64,000 nt of DNA from Turbatrix aceti. Lineage: Eukaryota; Nematoda; Chromadorea; Rhabditida; Panagrolaimidae. A program made the translations under genes and the position numbers. The stretch lies in assembly GCA_963969345.1 (NCBI GenBank), contig OZ017766.1:1-64000 (forward strand), given 5' to 3'. Shown here piece after piece: positions 10,435-23,015 of the stretch (position 1 is the stretch's first letter; the number at the start of each line of letters is the position of its first letter). Under the pieces are notes generated by a model. It worked only from the letters and a program-made list of their open reading frames with translations, searched no databases and had not been told where the DNA came from.

Positions 10435-11971
10435 ACAAACTGCGGACGCCGTTTCCCCTTGTTCATGGATGAGTCAATTTTTCTTATTTGTGAATATTTT
10501 TGCACCACCACAACTACGGCTTCGGTTTTTTTCATTATATGACTCCTTGAAAATTTATGGACACCAAAGTGACTATTACAATAGTTATCTTTCCACTGTG
10601 TGACGAAGTGTGTTTTCTTTATTTTTTATGTACTCCTAGATGCCCCCTCGATCCAACGATTTTTGTCGGCTTATTTTTAGTCATTTTATTCCATTTATGA
10701 CTGATCGAATTGAATTTTAAACATGGTGGTAAACACAATTCGTTTTATAGATTTCATTTGAAATTCACAGCAGGGACGGGAGGAGGAATTCTGATTACAT
10801 TTTGGAAAGAAAATGACGTATGCATGGGTACGGAAGAGACACGGTCCGTTTTGTTTTTGTTTGTATGCGTACTTGGTGCGCGTGATTGAAAGAGAGGTGT
10901 GCGTGACTATTTTTTTGTCAAAAAAATTGAAATGTAAAATGTTTTTTTTTTGTATAATTGAACTCGCATTAAGCCAAAAAAACCAGCCCTGTAGCAAAAT
11001 AAATAGATTGTACAAAATTGTGGATACTTCAGCATCCCCGTTTTATAAACAAAAAAACAGGTGTGAAGACTCGGAGAACACTGGGTGCTTCATGTATGTA
11101 TGTATGTATGTATATTTATACAACAAATGAACAAATGCCAAATGGTTGGATGGGATGGGGCCAAATGGTTGGATAGCGTGGGTGGGGTGGGTCGATGGCG
11201 ACCATCGTAGCATGTGTATCAGTGATCAGTGGACAACTGATGTGTATTTTGGACAGGACAGAAGTGCAGGTGTGGGGGTGGATGGGTGCAGGACAACTAT
11301 AAAAAATGAAACCCGTGGCAAGTATAATAGAAGAAAAAAGCACACTGAAAGATGTTGTAGTGGGATTAGGTTGAAAGAAGCCACCGACGCGCCCGTAAAG
11401 GATACAAAAAAGCCAGGGATGAACTAAACCTTTTTTGAATGCATCTCAGATAAATAACGGGTGTACCTGGAGACCAGCAAGGGAGGGTAGAAGCAGCAGA
11501 ATACAAAAAAAATCCGTAGAAAGTGAAAAATACCGTATGCATGAGTAACCAAAAAGTGAATAGAGAAAACAACAACAGAATGTCCAAATTTTACATATCC
11601 TGGGTTCAATAACCGAGTTTGATTTAAACAGGTTCCAATACGTGCGGCACGCATCCATTAACTTTCCACTCCGCCAGACTAGATCGATCAAAAGGGTACA
11701 AACAATCAGTGTGTCAGGACGATGAAATAGACGCCGAATCAGACGACGAGATTGCGGATCTCGGCGAGGTCGGTGACGCGCCGTTGGACAAGGACGATAC
11801 AGAGGAGCGTTTTTTCAGGAAGGACGGCCAGTCTGGGAGATAGGCATACAGACGGTTACGGAGGGAAGGTGAATCCTCTGGGTTGGAGTGAGGGGGCGGG
11901 GGCGGGGGCGGGAGGCGGTGGCCGTCGAGGGAGGAAGACGAGGAGGGAGAGCACTTCTGTCCTGCTAATTG
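10435..11971. other. Convergent 3' intergenic region (MLF / Rab11-FIP)
   Basis: No gene supported. It contains the MLF 3' UTR (AATAAA-like words near 10998) and a short TATG microsatellite at about 11094-11116. A G-rich purine stretch lies at 11885-11955, just downstream of the FIP stop codon. Small ORFs on both strands look like chance. Confidence 0.5.
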
Positions 11972-14900
11972 TCAACTCGTAGCGTGGTCATTAGACGTTG
12001 CCGACTGCAGTTCTTCGTCTTTGATTTCGAGGATCTCAGGGTGTATTTCAATGACCCGCATCAGTATGCCATTGATATACTGTCGAAGCTTTTGGTTGTC
12101 TAGTTCCTGCTCCTTGAGGGCATTCATGAGTTCGTTGGAATCCATCGAGTTCAGTTCATCGGCGAGAGACATGCCACCCGAGAGGAGCGCTCGTCCCCGC
12201 GCAACGGAATCATGCAGGATCTGGCTCTGGAGCTCTTCGTTTTGCTTTCTAAGCTCCCGGTTCATTTCTCTGAGGTTTTCGGTCTCTTCTTCGAGCTGAT
12301 ACATGCGTTCCGCCACGCTTCCTCTCTGGGGACGACTTCGAAGCTCGGCCGTCTGTCGGGTGAGTTCCTGTACCAACTCCGTGGAATTCTCGATGTCAAC
12401 CTTGGTCACCTGTCGAAAGGCCTCGTACTCCGCCTTGATTTGGTTACGATCTGATTCAAGACTTTCGCAATTTTCAAGAGTATCGCTGAGCTCTTTTTCG
12501 AGGTCATGGTTTCGTTGTTGGAGTTTCAAAACGTCTTTCTGGGAATTTTCAAACTTTGATTTCAGATGAATCCAAGTCGCTTTTGATTTTCTGTAAAAAA
12601 TATTTTTCAGTTGCATTTTTTGTTTCTGTCCCCCGGATGAATAACAAAACGCAAGCATTTTTTGGGCATGCCAAATAAAGACAACAAATGTCCTTGTTTT
12701 ACGGAGTTTGTTTAAAGAAAATAAAAAAAACTAACACAAATAATTTTTCATGTGTATTATATTTGGCGTGTCAACATTGAGCGGTTTACTGTTCGACACG
12801 CAGGGAACCAATGTAACAACAAATATGACTTCTCGCATTTCAGTCGTCCAAAAACAAAAAAAACGTCTCAGAATTGTTTTTTGTTGTCAAAATATTATTA
12901 ATAATACAAGTGAAAACGTTCAATTTTGTCCAGAGAATTTTTTACCGGACAAGTTCGTCCTACAGCAGAAAGCAAGTACGTTAAAAAATAAAAATCTTTT
13001 TTTTTGAAATCATACATGTGTGATGTTTAAGAGGCAGTCCACGACAGGATTTCGGACCGAGGACAAGGCTTTTTTACACTATCAAATGTTTGGAGCCAGA
13101 ATTGTTCCCCACCCCTAGGAAGGTCTAAAACCGCAATACACAGATTTTTAAAAAAATCGGAATCTGTAGTTTTGGCTTCTGGAAGGTTTTGAACAAGTTG
13201 ATGCCACGCGTTGCGTTCATGAGTAAAAAAGCTGAAAATTTTTTTAGGGGGGTTTTGAAGGAAGGGGAACACGATGTCGTTATCAGATTTTTTTTATCGT
13301 TACGGTAAGTGCCACTTTTAGGCTAAATTTTTAGGTTTTTTAGCTACCATAGATTTGTTTTTTTGTTGGGGAAAATGTGATATAGCCTATCTTTTTCCCC
13401 GTGTTTTGACGCGTCGAATGAGGTAAAACTCAGAATTTTCTGAATCGGGCTTCATTGCCATCCGCGGGCTTTTATGGTGCGCACTCGAGAAAAAGCTCGC
13501 AAAAAACCGCTTTTTCTGTGCGAGTGACAAAAAAACTGCATGCGCGCACGTAGAAGGAGTCATGTTCAAAAGAAGGCCCTGAAGCCAATTTTTGATTTTT
13601 ATGTATGCGGTCCCCTGAATAGGCTTTGGCATGTCCCAAATATCACGTTAAACTAGTTGCACTTTTTATCGGATAATTTTGCACAAAGTAACAGTGTTTG
13701 AAAGTTTCGTGTTTTTTCAATGCCTGTGGCGGTGCCCAATATTGTCAGATAAAAACCCTGAAAATCTAGAATCAATCTTTGGGACATGCTAAAGTCTACA
13801 AAAGTGACCGCGAACATAGAAAACAAAAATTGGCTTCAGGGCCTTTTTTTGAATATGACTCCTTTTACGTGCGCGCACGCAGTTTTTTTGTTACTCGCAG
13901 CGTTATTGCGCGCGTTTTCTCGAGTGCGCACCATAAAAGCCCGCGGATGGCAATGAAGCCCGATTCAGAAAATTTTGAGTTTTACCTCATTCGACGCGTC
14001 AAAACACGGGGAAAAAGATAGGCTATATCACATTTTTCCCAACAAAAAAACAAATCTATGGTAGCCAAAAAACCTAAAAATTTAGCCTAAAAGTGGCACT
14101 TACCGTAACGATAAAAAAAATCTGATAACGACATTGTGTTCCCAGTCTATAAAAACCCATGTAAAAAAATTGTCAGCTTTTTTACTCATGAACGCAGCGC
14201 GTGGCATCAACTTGTGTCAAAACCTTCCAAAAGCCAAAACTACAGATTCCGATTTTTTTTAAAATCTGTGTATCGCGGTTTTAGACCTTCCTAGGGGTGG
14301 GGAACAAATCTGGCTCAAAACATTTGAAAGTGTAAAAAAACCTTGTCCTCGTCCCCCCTTGTTCCTAAATCCTGTCGTGGACTGTCTCTTAAGTGCCTGT
14401 TTAAAATGCACTATCGTATTGGTTTTCATTTGCTCCGTTCCCTCGACCGAGCCAGATCCCCCGCATTTCTTTACAGTCGCAATATGCAGCCAAAAAAGTA
14501 TTGAAAACAATATTTCCCTCCCGATCCCCCATCAATGTGCACATTCGTCACTTGAAATGGATCCCGACCTCCCCACGGTCATTCACTCTGTTCTTCGTGC
14601 CTCGTCATCTAGCACAACACACTCACCTGACATTCAAAGGTGACTGTCATGACAGCAAGCTGCTTGTCCCGCTCGAATCGTTCAACAAGTTCTTTGTTTC
14701 GTTGACGTTCTAGCTCGATGCGTTCTTTCCATCTGTAAAACGTAAAATGTGTTAACATTTTTTATGATCTTTTTTGAAAAATAAATTTTTGACCCTTTAT
14801 CTTATTTTTTGAATGCGTTCAAGAATAACGTTTTCGTCATCAAAGTACCTTCGCATGCGCACAAAACTGAACACTTGCAATTTGTCCAAATCAATATTGT

Positions 14901-17900
14901 TTAAAAAAAATTTCAAACCCCTCATAAAAATTATCCAAACAAGTTCGATGAAGTAGATTTTGGTACTTTTGTTCTGTCGGAAAAACGAAAATGACTTTTT
15001 TTTGCAAAATACGCAAACATTTCCCAGACGCATGTTAGTCATCTTGAGTGTTTAGGAGACAGTCTGTGACAGGATTTCATATTAAGGTGGAAGGTGCGAC
15101 CCCGTGAAAAAAAAGCCTCAAATGTTTTTAACCAAGGTTGTAGGCACCCCTGAGGGATTGTTAAAAATCTGAATAAAATCATACAACTGTATTTTGGCAC
15201 GAGGAATCGATTGCCATATTCAGATTTCCAAAAAAACATCTGACTCTCCCGCAATTATCGATTTTCTGTTTTGTTCGTCACTTTTTTGGCCAAAACATGT
15301 GTATGTTGTTCGATAGGGAGGGCAAGATCACCCTATCTTAAAGCCCGTGTTTTTTGCTACTAGATGAGAAAAAACACAAAAAAAATATGTCGCTCTCGGT
15401 GACCAAAACAGGGAAAAACCATAGTTGTTCGATGCTCACCAAATTGCTCCTGCTCACTGCTCACTCCCGCTCAGCTCACGAGCGCGAGCGGAGCGAGCGC
15501 GAAAAATTGGAGAGCTCAAAGAGCGCGAGCAGAGCGAGCAAGATAAATTTTTAAAATGAGCACTGCTCACTATAAATTTAGTGCTACAAATACTAAAATA
15601 CTGGTAATTTCAACCAAAAACACGATGTTGGGGGTATCTCCAAGCAGTATACGGTCTTTATTTTAGTGAGGACTGAATTTGTGGCTCAAACTTCATTTTT
15701 TGTGTGTGAGCCATGTTCGCTCATTGCTCGCTCTTGCTCAACTCACGAGCGCACAGCATTCACTTTCCCCTTATTTTGCGACAATCGAAAAAAAAATGAG
15801 CGCGTTCATTCGCACTTATAGTGTTGACTTTGGCAGCTTCGCGCAATGGCATTTTTGAATTCTTAGAGACGGCATCTAGGGAATTGAATAAGGCATGTCC
15901 TGAACTTCGAAACAATCCCTCGATGACCTAAAAATGTTCAGTTTTGCCCTAGTTGCAGCCTTTTCAAGTAAAAAAATTTAGCGGTCGATTGCAGCCGTTG
16001 AAGGCTACAACTGAACAATCGGGTCAACAGAAAGTTCCATCAGGTTGGTGTCAGTCGATATAGCCAAGGGCCGTTTGCTGAACATCGAAGAGGACCGAGA
16101 TTCCTCACGAAAACTGTTTTACCCTATAAAAATGCGCACGCATTTGCACAAATTATCAAAAACAAGCACTCCTAAAAAGAAAGTTCTTCAATTTTGCATG
16201 AGCACAAAAAGCAAACAGGACGTTTTTATAGGGTAAAACAGTTTTTGTGAGGAATCTCGGTCCTCTTCGATGTTCAACAAACGGCACTTGGCTATATCGA
16301 CTGACACCAACCTGATGGAACTTTCTGTTGACCCGATTGTTCAGTTGTAGCCTTAAACGGCTGCAATCGACGATTTAAAATCGAAACTGGAAATCACTGT
16401 AGCTGTGCCAAAAATCAACATTTTCGTGCCGTTGGTGGCTTGTTTGAAAGTTCAGGACTTGCTCTAATCATTATGGTAGATGCCGTCACTAACAATTTAA
16501 AAATGCCAATGCGCGAAGCTGCCAAAGTCAACACTATATGGGCGAATGAATGCATTTTCACGCTCGATTGACGCGAAAGTGAATGCTGTGCGAGCGTGAG
16601 CAGAGCAAGAGCTCTTGCAAGAGCAGAGGATGTGAAAATAAAAGAGCGCGAGCGGAGCGAGCGCGAAAATTCTAGGAACTCAAAGTAGGAACTCGCAGAA
16701 CGAGCACGGAAAATTGAATTGCTCAAAGAGCGCGAGCAGAGCGAGCACTGAAAATTGTCGAATTGAACAACTCTGGGAAAAACCATAAAAATGGTCAAAA
16801 AATCAACTACGCGTTGCGCGCATCGCAATGCGCACGCTGCGACTCTTGGCGCGCTTTCCGTCATCGTTGTTATTTTACCACGGTTTTTCGACCGTCTTGA
16901 TTTATTTTTTTCTGTGACATATTTTTTTTTGTTTTTTCTCATCTTGTAGCAAACGGGCTTTAAGATATGGTAGGTCTTGCCCTCCCTATCGAACAACATA
17001 CACATGTTTTGGCCAAAAAAGTGACGAAGAAAGCAGAAAATCAATAATTGCGGGAGAGTCAGATGTTTTTTGAGAAAACTGAATATACAGTTGTATGATT
17101 TTATTCAGATTTTTGCTTCAATAAAGAAGCTGGTTGAAAAATCAGAACAAAAAAACGGTTCAGCGGCCAAATCTCCAGAATCCGGCATCTGAAAAATTTT
17201 TTATATTTTTTTTTAACAATCCCTCCGGGGTGCCTACAACTTTGGTTAAAAACATTGGAGGCTTTTTTTTCACGGGGTCGCCGGTCCAAAATCCTGTCAC
17301 AGACTCACGATGGGACGATTTCTCCTTAACTAAGGTTTGCGGACAAACGGACAAACACGCGCTGAGAGTTCTCTGCATTCTTTTCGCGCGCTTGAGTGCA
17401 AAATGGGCTTTGTTGTATCCAGAATTTTGGATCCAGTATCGAAGATATAAATTTTGGACTTTTTTTATGTTGTAGTACCTGGGTTACCGTTTAAGTTGTG
17501 CCAGCCCTAAGTGTGGGGTTTTTGTGTGCGCGGTGTATGAAAGCGGTGAAAAAGGGGTATTTTTTAACTTTGCAAGGTGATAACTTGATTCGTTGTGAAG
17601 ATTTTTGGAAGTTATTTTTTTTTGCCGACTCCTATGAATGCCGAGAACAACGTGATGTCGTTATAGCTCTGGACGACGGATAGATTTTGAGATTTTATGA
17701 CAAATGTTTTTTAGGAGAATTTTACGCATGCCGCCGGATAACAAACGGGCTCAAACGGCAAAAAAAAATGGCCGTTAACATTTCTAAGCATAAAGCAAAG
17801 TTAAACACGTATTTCAGCTTTTGAATCTGTACACGGCGTCAGCATACGCGAAGCACGAAAAGTTCCATGATTTACGTCGGCTAAGACTATGAGATGTCCA

Positions 17901-20332
17901 GAACAGGCATCTCATAGCACAGTATGCCTTTGATATCGATACACTGGCAGAAAATGGCATGGATATTTCACGTTGGCTGAGGTTGTAGGGGTATTTTGTT
18001 CGTTTGTCATAAAATCTCAAAATCTATCCGTCGTCCAGAGCTATAACGACATCACGTTGTTCTCGGCATTCATAGGAGTCGGCAAAAAAAAATAACTTCC
18101 AAAAATCTTCACAACGAATCAAGTTATCACCTTGCAAAGTTAAAAAATACCCCTTTTTCACCGCTTTCATACACCGCGCACACAAAAACCCCACACTTAG
18201 GGCTGGCACAACTTAAACGGTAACCCAGGTACTACAACATAAAAAAAGTCCAAAATTTATATCTTCGATACTGGATCCAAAATTCTGGATACAACAAAGC
18301 CCATTTTGCACTCAAGCGCGCGAAAAGAATGCAGAGAACTCTCAGCGCGTGTTTGTCCGTTTGTCCGCAAACCTTAGTTAAGGAGAAATCGTCCCATCGT
18401 GAGACTCCTTCTTTGAGTCTGGCTCCTGCAAAAGCGAGCCCATTGGGAATCCACGAAGGCCCTTCGATGTCTAGTATCCTATCCCCAATAACAATGGCCA
18501 AATACAGGCGTTCCTGTTTTTTATCGATTGAAAATAAACCTCAATATTAAAAACAAGATTTTTATCATGACTCACGCCTGAAATTCAAAACTTGAATTTT
18601 TTGTTTTCGACGGCTGTAAAAATGACGCTAGTGGGAGGCATTAATTTTTATTGTTTGGTTTTGTTGTTCACTATAAAGTCATCTGTCATGTTAAAAAACC
18701 CAATTTTGCAAACGGTCGTAAAACAAAAATCGTAAGAAATAATATTTTGAAAAAAAATATGGTCACGTGTAGGGTTCGAAGCCCCCCCTTCCCCCGACCC
18801 CCGCCCCGACCATTTGTGACCCCCGTCGGGGAGTAAAACCCCCGCCCCCGACAGATTCTGCCCCCGTCAATGAGCAAAATTTAGCGTTAAACGCGGAAAA
18901 ACGTTTAAAAACAAAGCAAAATACGAAAAATTTGTTCAAAATATGCCTCGGTTTTCGTTTTATGATAAAATTGACAACTTTTTTTCTTCTTTTTTATAGG
19001 ACTCGGGGGGCAATTTCCCCCGCCCCCGACAACTCTGCCCCCGACTACCCCCGTCCCCGACCCGATACGGGGGGGGGGGTTCGAACTCTAGTCACGTGTT
19101 TCAGGTGATCAGCCATCCATTTCCCCTGTAAATTCACAATTTTCTGTTTACGGGCAACTGTTTTTGTCCCACACGAAAAAAGGCGTTTGGCACATTCGCA
19201 TCGTCGATGATGACTGGAGATGTTTTTTTAGCGCTTGCAAAAAAAGAAAGTGCTCAACTTTGCATTCTTTGATGATTTTTTTCTTGTCAAACGACCATAG
19301 GGTGCGTGAGTAAGTGAGGTTCGATGCCCAACACCAAGTCTGTTTGCGTATGCGCAGAAAAACCCCTCTTCTCGACGTGGAGAAAACCAGATTACGCACG
19401 ACTGACCAAAAAAGGCCTCGTAAGACCTAAGAATATATTTTGATTTACTCGACGTCCTGCGCAGGACATTGAGAGCAAGAGCAAAAGCTGACCTTTCTTC
19501 ACTGGTCGCATACTGTTCCTCGAGTGAATGTACACGTTCTTGTAGCACGGCATTCTCGGTTTTTAACCGGGATTTTTCTTCATTGGTTGCTAGTTGGAGG
19601 TCTTGCATATCGGTAAGACGCTTGGAAATAATTGAGACTTGGCTGGATATATCGGAGAAGTCGCTATGCATGTCGTTATCCGATCCAAGGATGTCGGGTT
19701 CACTGCTGAAGCTGGTGCGCCTCGATCCCCGTGGTCCGCTGGCGTAGAGTCTCGAAGCGACCGCCGCTGAACTAGGACTGTTGGTTAGACGCATGCCGTT
19801 CGACGTCGGCTCCTGCAAGGGAAAATGTGCATTTCTTGCCTATACAAAGGATTGAAAACAACAGGGGGGTTTCATGGATGCACAAAAAGCAAGAAAAAGG
19901 CAAAAGCAAATACCCCCTCGGGTCGCCTTGGTCTTCGGACAGGGTAGGGTATGGGGCCACTTGACAGAGCATTAGTCAGTGGTGAGCCGACATAAAATGG
20001 TCTAACATAAAAATGGGCTGAAGGCTCAAGCGCGGGTAAAGAAGGATGAAGGATGGTGGTAGGTCGAAAACGCAAGGGAGGGTGGTTGAATCTTGATTAG
20101 ACATGCCAACGGCCAAACAGGGCAATAGCGCAAGTAATGGCTTCTCGTCCCCTCCCAAAACTGTAAAACAGTCAGCGAACAAAAAATCGAAGACAACGAT
20201 GGAGTCGGTTTTATTTTCCCATCTGACATCACAACGAGTGCTGCGTGCAGGAGCTTCGATGCACGCAATTCTTCGCCCCCTCCGAGCTACCCCAGCCACT
20301 TTCAATCGTTTCTTTGGTTTGTTAGCCCTCCG

Positions 20333-20377
<45 letters not shown>

Positions 20378-20799
20378 GGAGGAGGGGATAGATCTCGACA
20401 ACACATTGTATTTGCGTTCGTTCGGCTATGTCCCATGTCTAGCGGTTTCGGCCAGTAAGGTGAGTCAGAATCAGTTTGTTCTCGCATTCTTACGCTGTCA
20501 CCAGCAGAGTATATTAGGCCCCTGAGAGGAAAGACGGGTGTGTTGGCCCAAAAGAGGGGTGATTGGATCGGAAAACAGGCACGTGATTTACGCAATGGTC
20601 AATGACACCGCTTTTGCGTAAAAAATTTCGCTCACAATGCAGCATGTTTTTAAATTCAGGCTGAGCTTGGAAGACGTTTCCAAGATTGATTTTCGAAAAA
20701 AAATGCAAAAAATTGCTTTATAAGTAATGTTATTAAACCACTTACCACATCATTCATTGATTCATAGATCCTTGCCATTTCGAAGATAATGTCCAGGCG
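11972..20799 (-). CDS. Rab11 family-interacting protein, class II (FIP3/4, Nuf-like)
   Basis: Exons recognised: 20746-20799, 19493-19812, 14627-14732 and 11972-12590 (stop). The last exon is almost entirely coiled coil and ends in a Rab11-binding domain: NELMNALKEQELDNQKLRQY followed by INGILMRVIEIHPEILEIKD. This is the amphipathic helix shared by FIP3, FIP4 and Drosophila Nuf. These adaptors link Rab11 (and Arf) to recycling endosome traffic and cytokinesis. Exon 19493-19812 has a Ser-rich stretch (RRTSFSSEPDILGSDND) then coiled coil. Phases agree from 20799 to 14627. The 14627 donor (phase 0) does not fit the 12590 acceptor (needs two bases), so a small exon or another splice site is missing between them. 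The first exon and any EF-hands were not found. Introns hold seven transposons. Confidence 0.82.
13031..14388. mobile_element. Long-armed hairpin element at TTAA (F1), piggyBac-like MITE
   Basis: 1358-bp element flanked by TTAA at 13027-13030 and 14389-14392. Termini are GAGGCAGTCCACGACAGG and its near complement CCTGTCGTGGACTGTCTC. The two arms (about 600 bp each) are imperfect inverted copies around a centre near 13710. Apparent ORFs such as 13387-13632 and 13779-14021 are the same arm sequence read on opposite strands. The TTAA target and lack of ORFs suggest a non-autonomous piggyBac-type element. Confidence 0.9.
15055..17304. mobile_element. Long-armed hairpin element (F6), split by two later insertions
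   Basis: Left end ggagacagtctgtgacaggatttcat is preceded by TTTA. The right arm reaches cctgtcacagac at 17293-17304 and resumes as actcc after element K. Inner arm words such as catgtgtatgttgttcgatag and its complement mark the pairing. Element C1 is inserted in the middle and K in the right end. The flanking tetranucleotide is not cleanly duplicated. Confidence 0.75.
15420..16775. mobile_element. hAT-like element, GAGCGAGCGCGAGC family (copy C1)
   Basis: 1356-bp element, termini catagttgttcgatg / ttgaacaactctg, 8-bp duplication ggaaaaac at 15412-15419 and 16776-16783. Subterminal GAGCGAG/CGCTC arrays are followed by an inner inverted pair of about 200 bp (for example accgagattcctcacg and its complement near 16100 and 16245). 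No transposase. Related to C2 at 33167-34373. Confidence 0.9.
17305..18402. mobile_element. Near-perfect 1.1-kb hairpin element (K)
   Basis: Arms 17305-17704 and 18003-18402 are virtually identical inverted copies: both encode the same 61-residue open frame without a difference (17498-17683 plus, 18024-18209 minus). Termini are tcacgatggg / cccatcgtga with a probable 3-bp duplication GAC. The spacer is about 300 bp. It sits in the right end of element F6, so it is younger. The family is unknown, and the shared ORF shows no recognisable domain. Confidence 0.85.
18770..19090. mobile_element. hAT-like MITE, CCCCCGACC family (O)
   Basis: 321-bp element with termini tagggttcgaagcc / ttcgaactcta and 8-bp duplication gtcacgtg at 18762-18769 and 19091-19098. 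Ends are C-rich or G-rich (cccccgacccccgcc type) and the centre is AT-rich. It lies in a Rab11-FIP intron. The termini resemble those of P at 21248-21634. Confidence 0.92.
20333..20375 (+). repeat. (GT)n microsatellite
   Basis: About 20 uninterrupted GT units in a Rab11-FIP intron. The long Thr/His and Val/Cys runs in overlapping ORFs come from this repeat. Confidence 0.95.
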
Positions 20800-21247
20800 C
20801 TGTCAAGGAAGCCTCAAGTTCTCAAAGCACGTCGTTGTCAGTGATTGCTGGCAATTTTTTATTTGCTTAACTGGAAAAAAGCAGTTAAGCAAATTTTAAC
20901 CGTGCATCAAACAATTATTTTTGACGGTGAACGATGATTACGCGGAAACGATAATCCGAGGACAAAAACTCTGAGCTAGATATTAACGAACTTCAACGTT
21001 CAATATTCCATATGTGTCAATCAGGCGCAAGAAAATTCAACAGAACTTTGAATTAAAAAAAGTTTGAACACAGGAGGAGGACGGAAAGAAAGGAAAGCGT
21101 ATGCAAAAGGGGACGCAAGCGAAAAAACGGAGAACATGAGGATTTGGTTGGTAACATGAATTCAACTATTTTTTCGGTTGATCGAAGTGGTTGGTCGAGG
21201 TACTGCTGACGCGAGACGACGCGCACCACCACATGAACAACCCCTAC

Positions 21248-21634
21248 TAGGGTTCCCCTCCTCCCCCCCCTCCCGTTTACATTACGGGGGGGGGGGATTT
21301 ACGGGGAGGAGATCTTCACGGAGAGTAGAACGAGGAATTTCACGGGGAGCAACACATTGTAAAAAAATAGGCAATTTACTAAAATAGGCAATTTACAGGG
21401 GTTCTTAGCACTGCTAAGTTAGCAGTGAAACTTGGCCATTTACATCAAAGGCTATTTTTCACTATTTAGTCGTGTTTTTCCTTCAATTTTTGTCATTTTT
21501 TTTCCAAAAACGGTGTAAAAATTTTGAATTAGAACTTATACGGGGAGTGGAACGGGGAATTTCACGGGGAAGAGATCGTTGCGGGGGGGTACGGGGATCA
21601 TCCCGCGGGAAACGGGGGGAAGACGGGAACTCTA
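21248..21634. mobile_element. hAT-like MITE, ACGGGGA family (P)
   Basis: 387-bp element, termini tagggttcccctcc / acgggaactcta, 8-bp duplication acccctac at 21240-21247 and 21635-21642. G-rich words (acggggag) dominate the right end and the complementary C-rich tract the left end. Confidence 0.92.
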
Positions 21635-23015
21635 ACCCCTACCACGCACCAACCCGGCGTTCTGCGCTCTGCTCCATGAGCGCGTGGGGAAAAATCAGCG
21701 TATGAAGTGAACTAACTATGGGTTGGAGTCTCGCAAATTTTCCATCAATAAAGGAGTACGTGGCAAGGTTGGACAACGGCCTTATACAAAAGAAAATTAG
21801 GTTTTTTAGAATGTTTTTTTTCTTTTATTAGTATCAACTTTTAGGTGCAGTCCATTTTCAAACGTTCGGATAAAAAAATTTCAAAATACATAATATTACC
21901 TAGAAAACTGGTTCGGTATGTACCAGCAAAAGTTGCAGCCTGTTTTTATTATAAACCACAATAAAAAATAAATATCGAAAAAATACGGTTCAATTGTAAT
22001 TTTTAAACAATATTTTTTAGAATTGCAATCTCTAAAAACCTTTAAACCCATTTTGAGCGATACTCATGTGCTCTCGCGATTTCATATTTGATAAAAAAAA
22101 CTTCAAACACCCCAAGAAATTCATTTAAACAAAGAAAAAACGTATGGAGGGCGCCGAGGGGAGGGAGGAAGCGATGAATCGGAGATGACTTGCAAAAACG
22201 AAGCAAGCACAAGCTATCAAGCATGAAAGAAGAGAGAAGGGATTGCTTGCTGGTTCGCAACGTGTCAACAAAAAAAAGCAGCCAGCCCACAAGCAACCAA
22301 GATAGCTATCAAGCCGGTGTTAGCCATGCAGACCAGCTGAGGCGATTGATCGGGAGTCAGGAACACAAAGTGAAAGAAAGACATCGTCGACAACATGTTT
22401 TTTTCCTCGACCGCATAGATCGACGTAAGCGCAGAGGATAAAAAGGTGATAAAAAACACGTGATCCTGAAAAACGGATCTGAGATCCACGTACTACCATA
22501 AATTGTATTTGATTAAAGGTGCGAAACAGGTAAAAACGTTTTTCAATAACGAAACCGGGCAGGTGCGTGCTCAAAAAAGCTATTAATTGGCAAGCAACCG
22601 ACAGGTAAAGAAACAAAACAAGAAACACGCACACGTGGCCACGCCGCGTGGCACACCATGTTGATGACAGACTTAAATTTTAAATTCCACTTGAAGCACT
22701 GCTACTAAACATCTAGAAAGACGGAGAGACTACTGGGGGCTAAAACTGTTCCACATGTGCATCTACGGGCGCCTAGGCAACGCACTCCCCACAACGACAT
22801 CCCTAGGCGACACTGTTACGACTTTTTTCCTTCAAGCCAAGTTGTAACACTGTGGGCGGCTTCGTCAAACAGGCAGGCAGCCAGGTGACACAAAACCAGG
22901 GGGGATGGGGCAGGTTTTGCGACAATGGCGCCGTGCCGCCTCAAACCGGCGCGTCAATGTTGTCGATTGAATTGTCAAGTGCGCTTTCTTCCTACCTGCC
23001 TGGCGAGGACGGTGC

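Noticed and set aside
9887..10603. 238-residue plus-strand ORF
   Set aside because: Other-frame shadow of MLF exons 3 and 4.
17498..18209. Two identical 61-residue ORFs as a duplicated gene
   Set aside because: They are the two arms of hairpin element K read on opposite strands; no start context, domain or splice signals.
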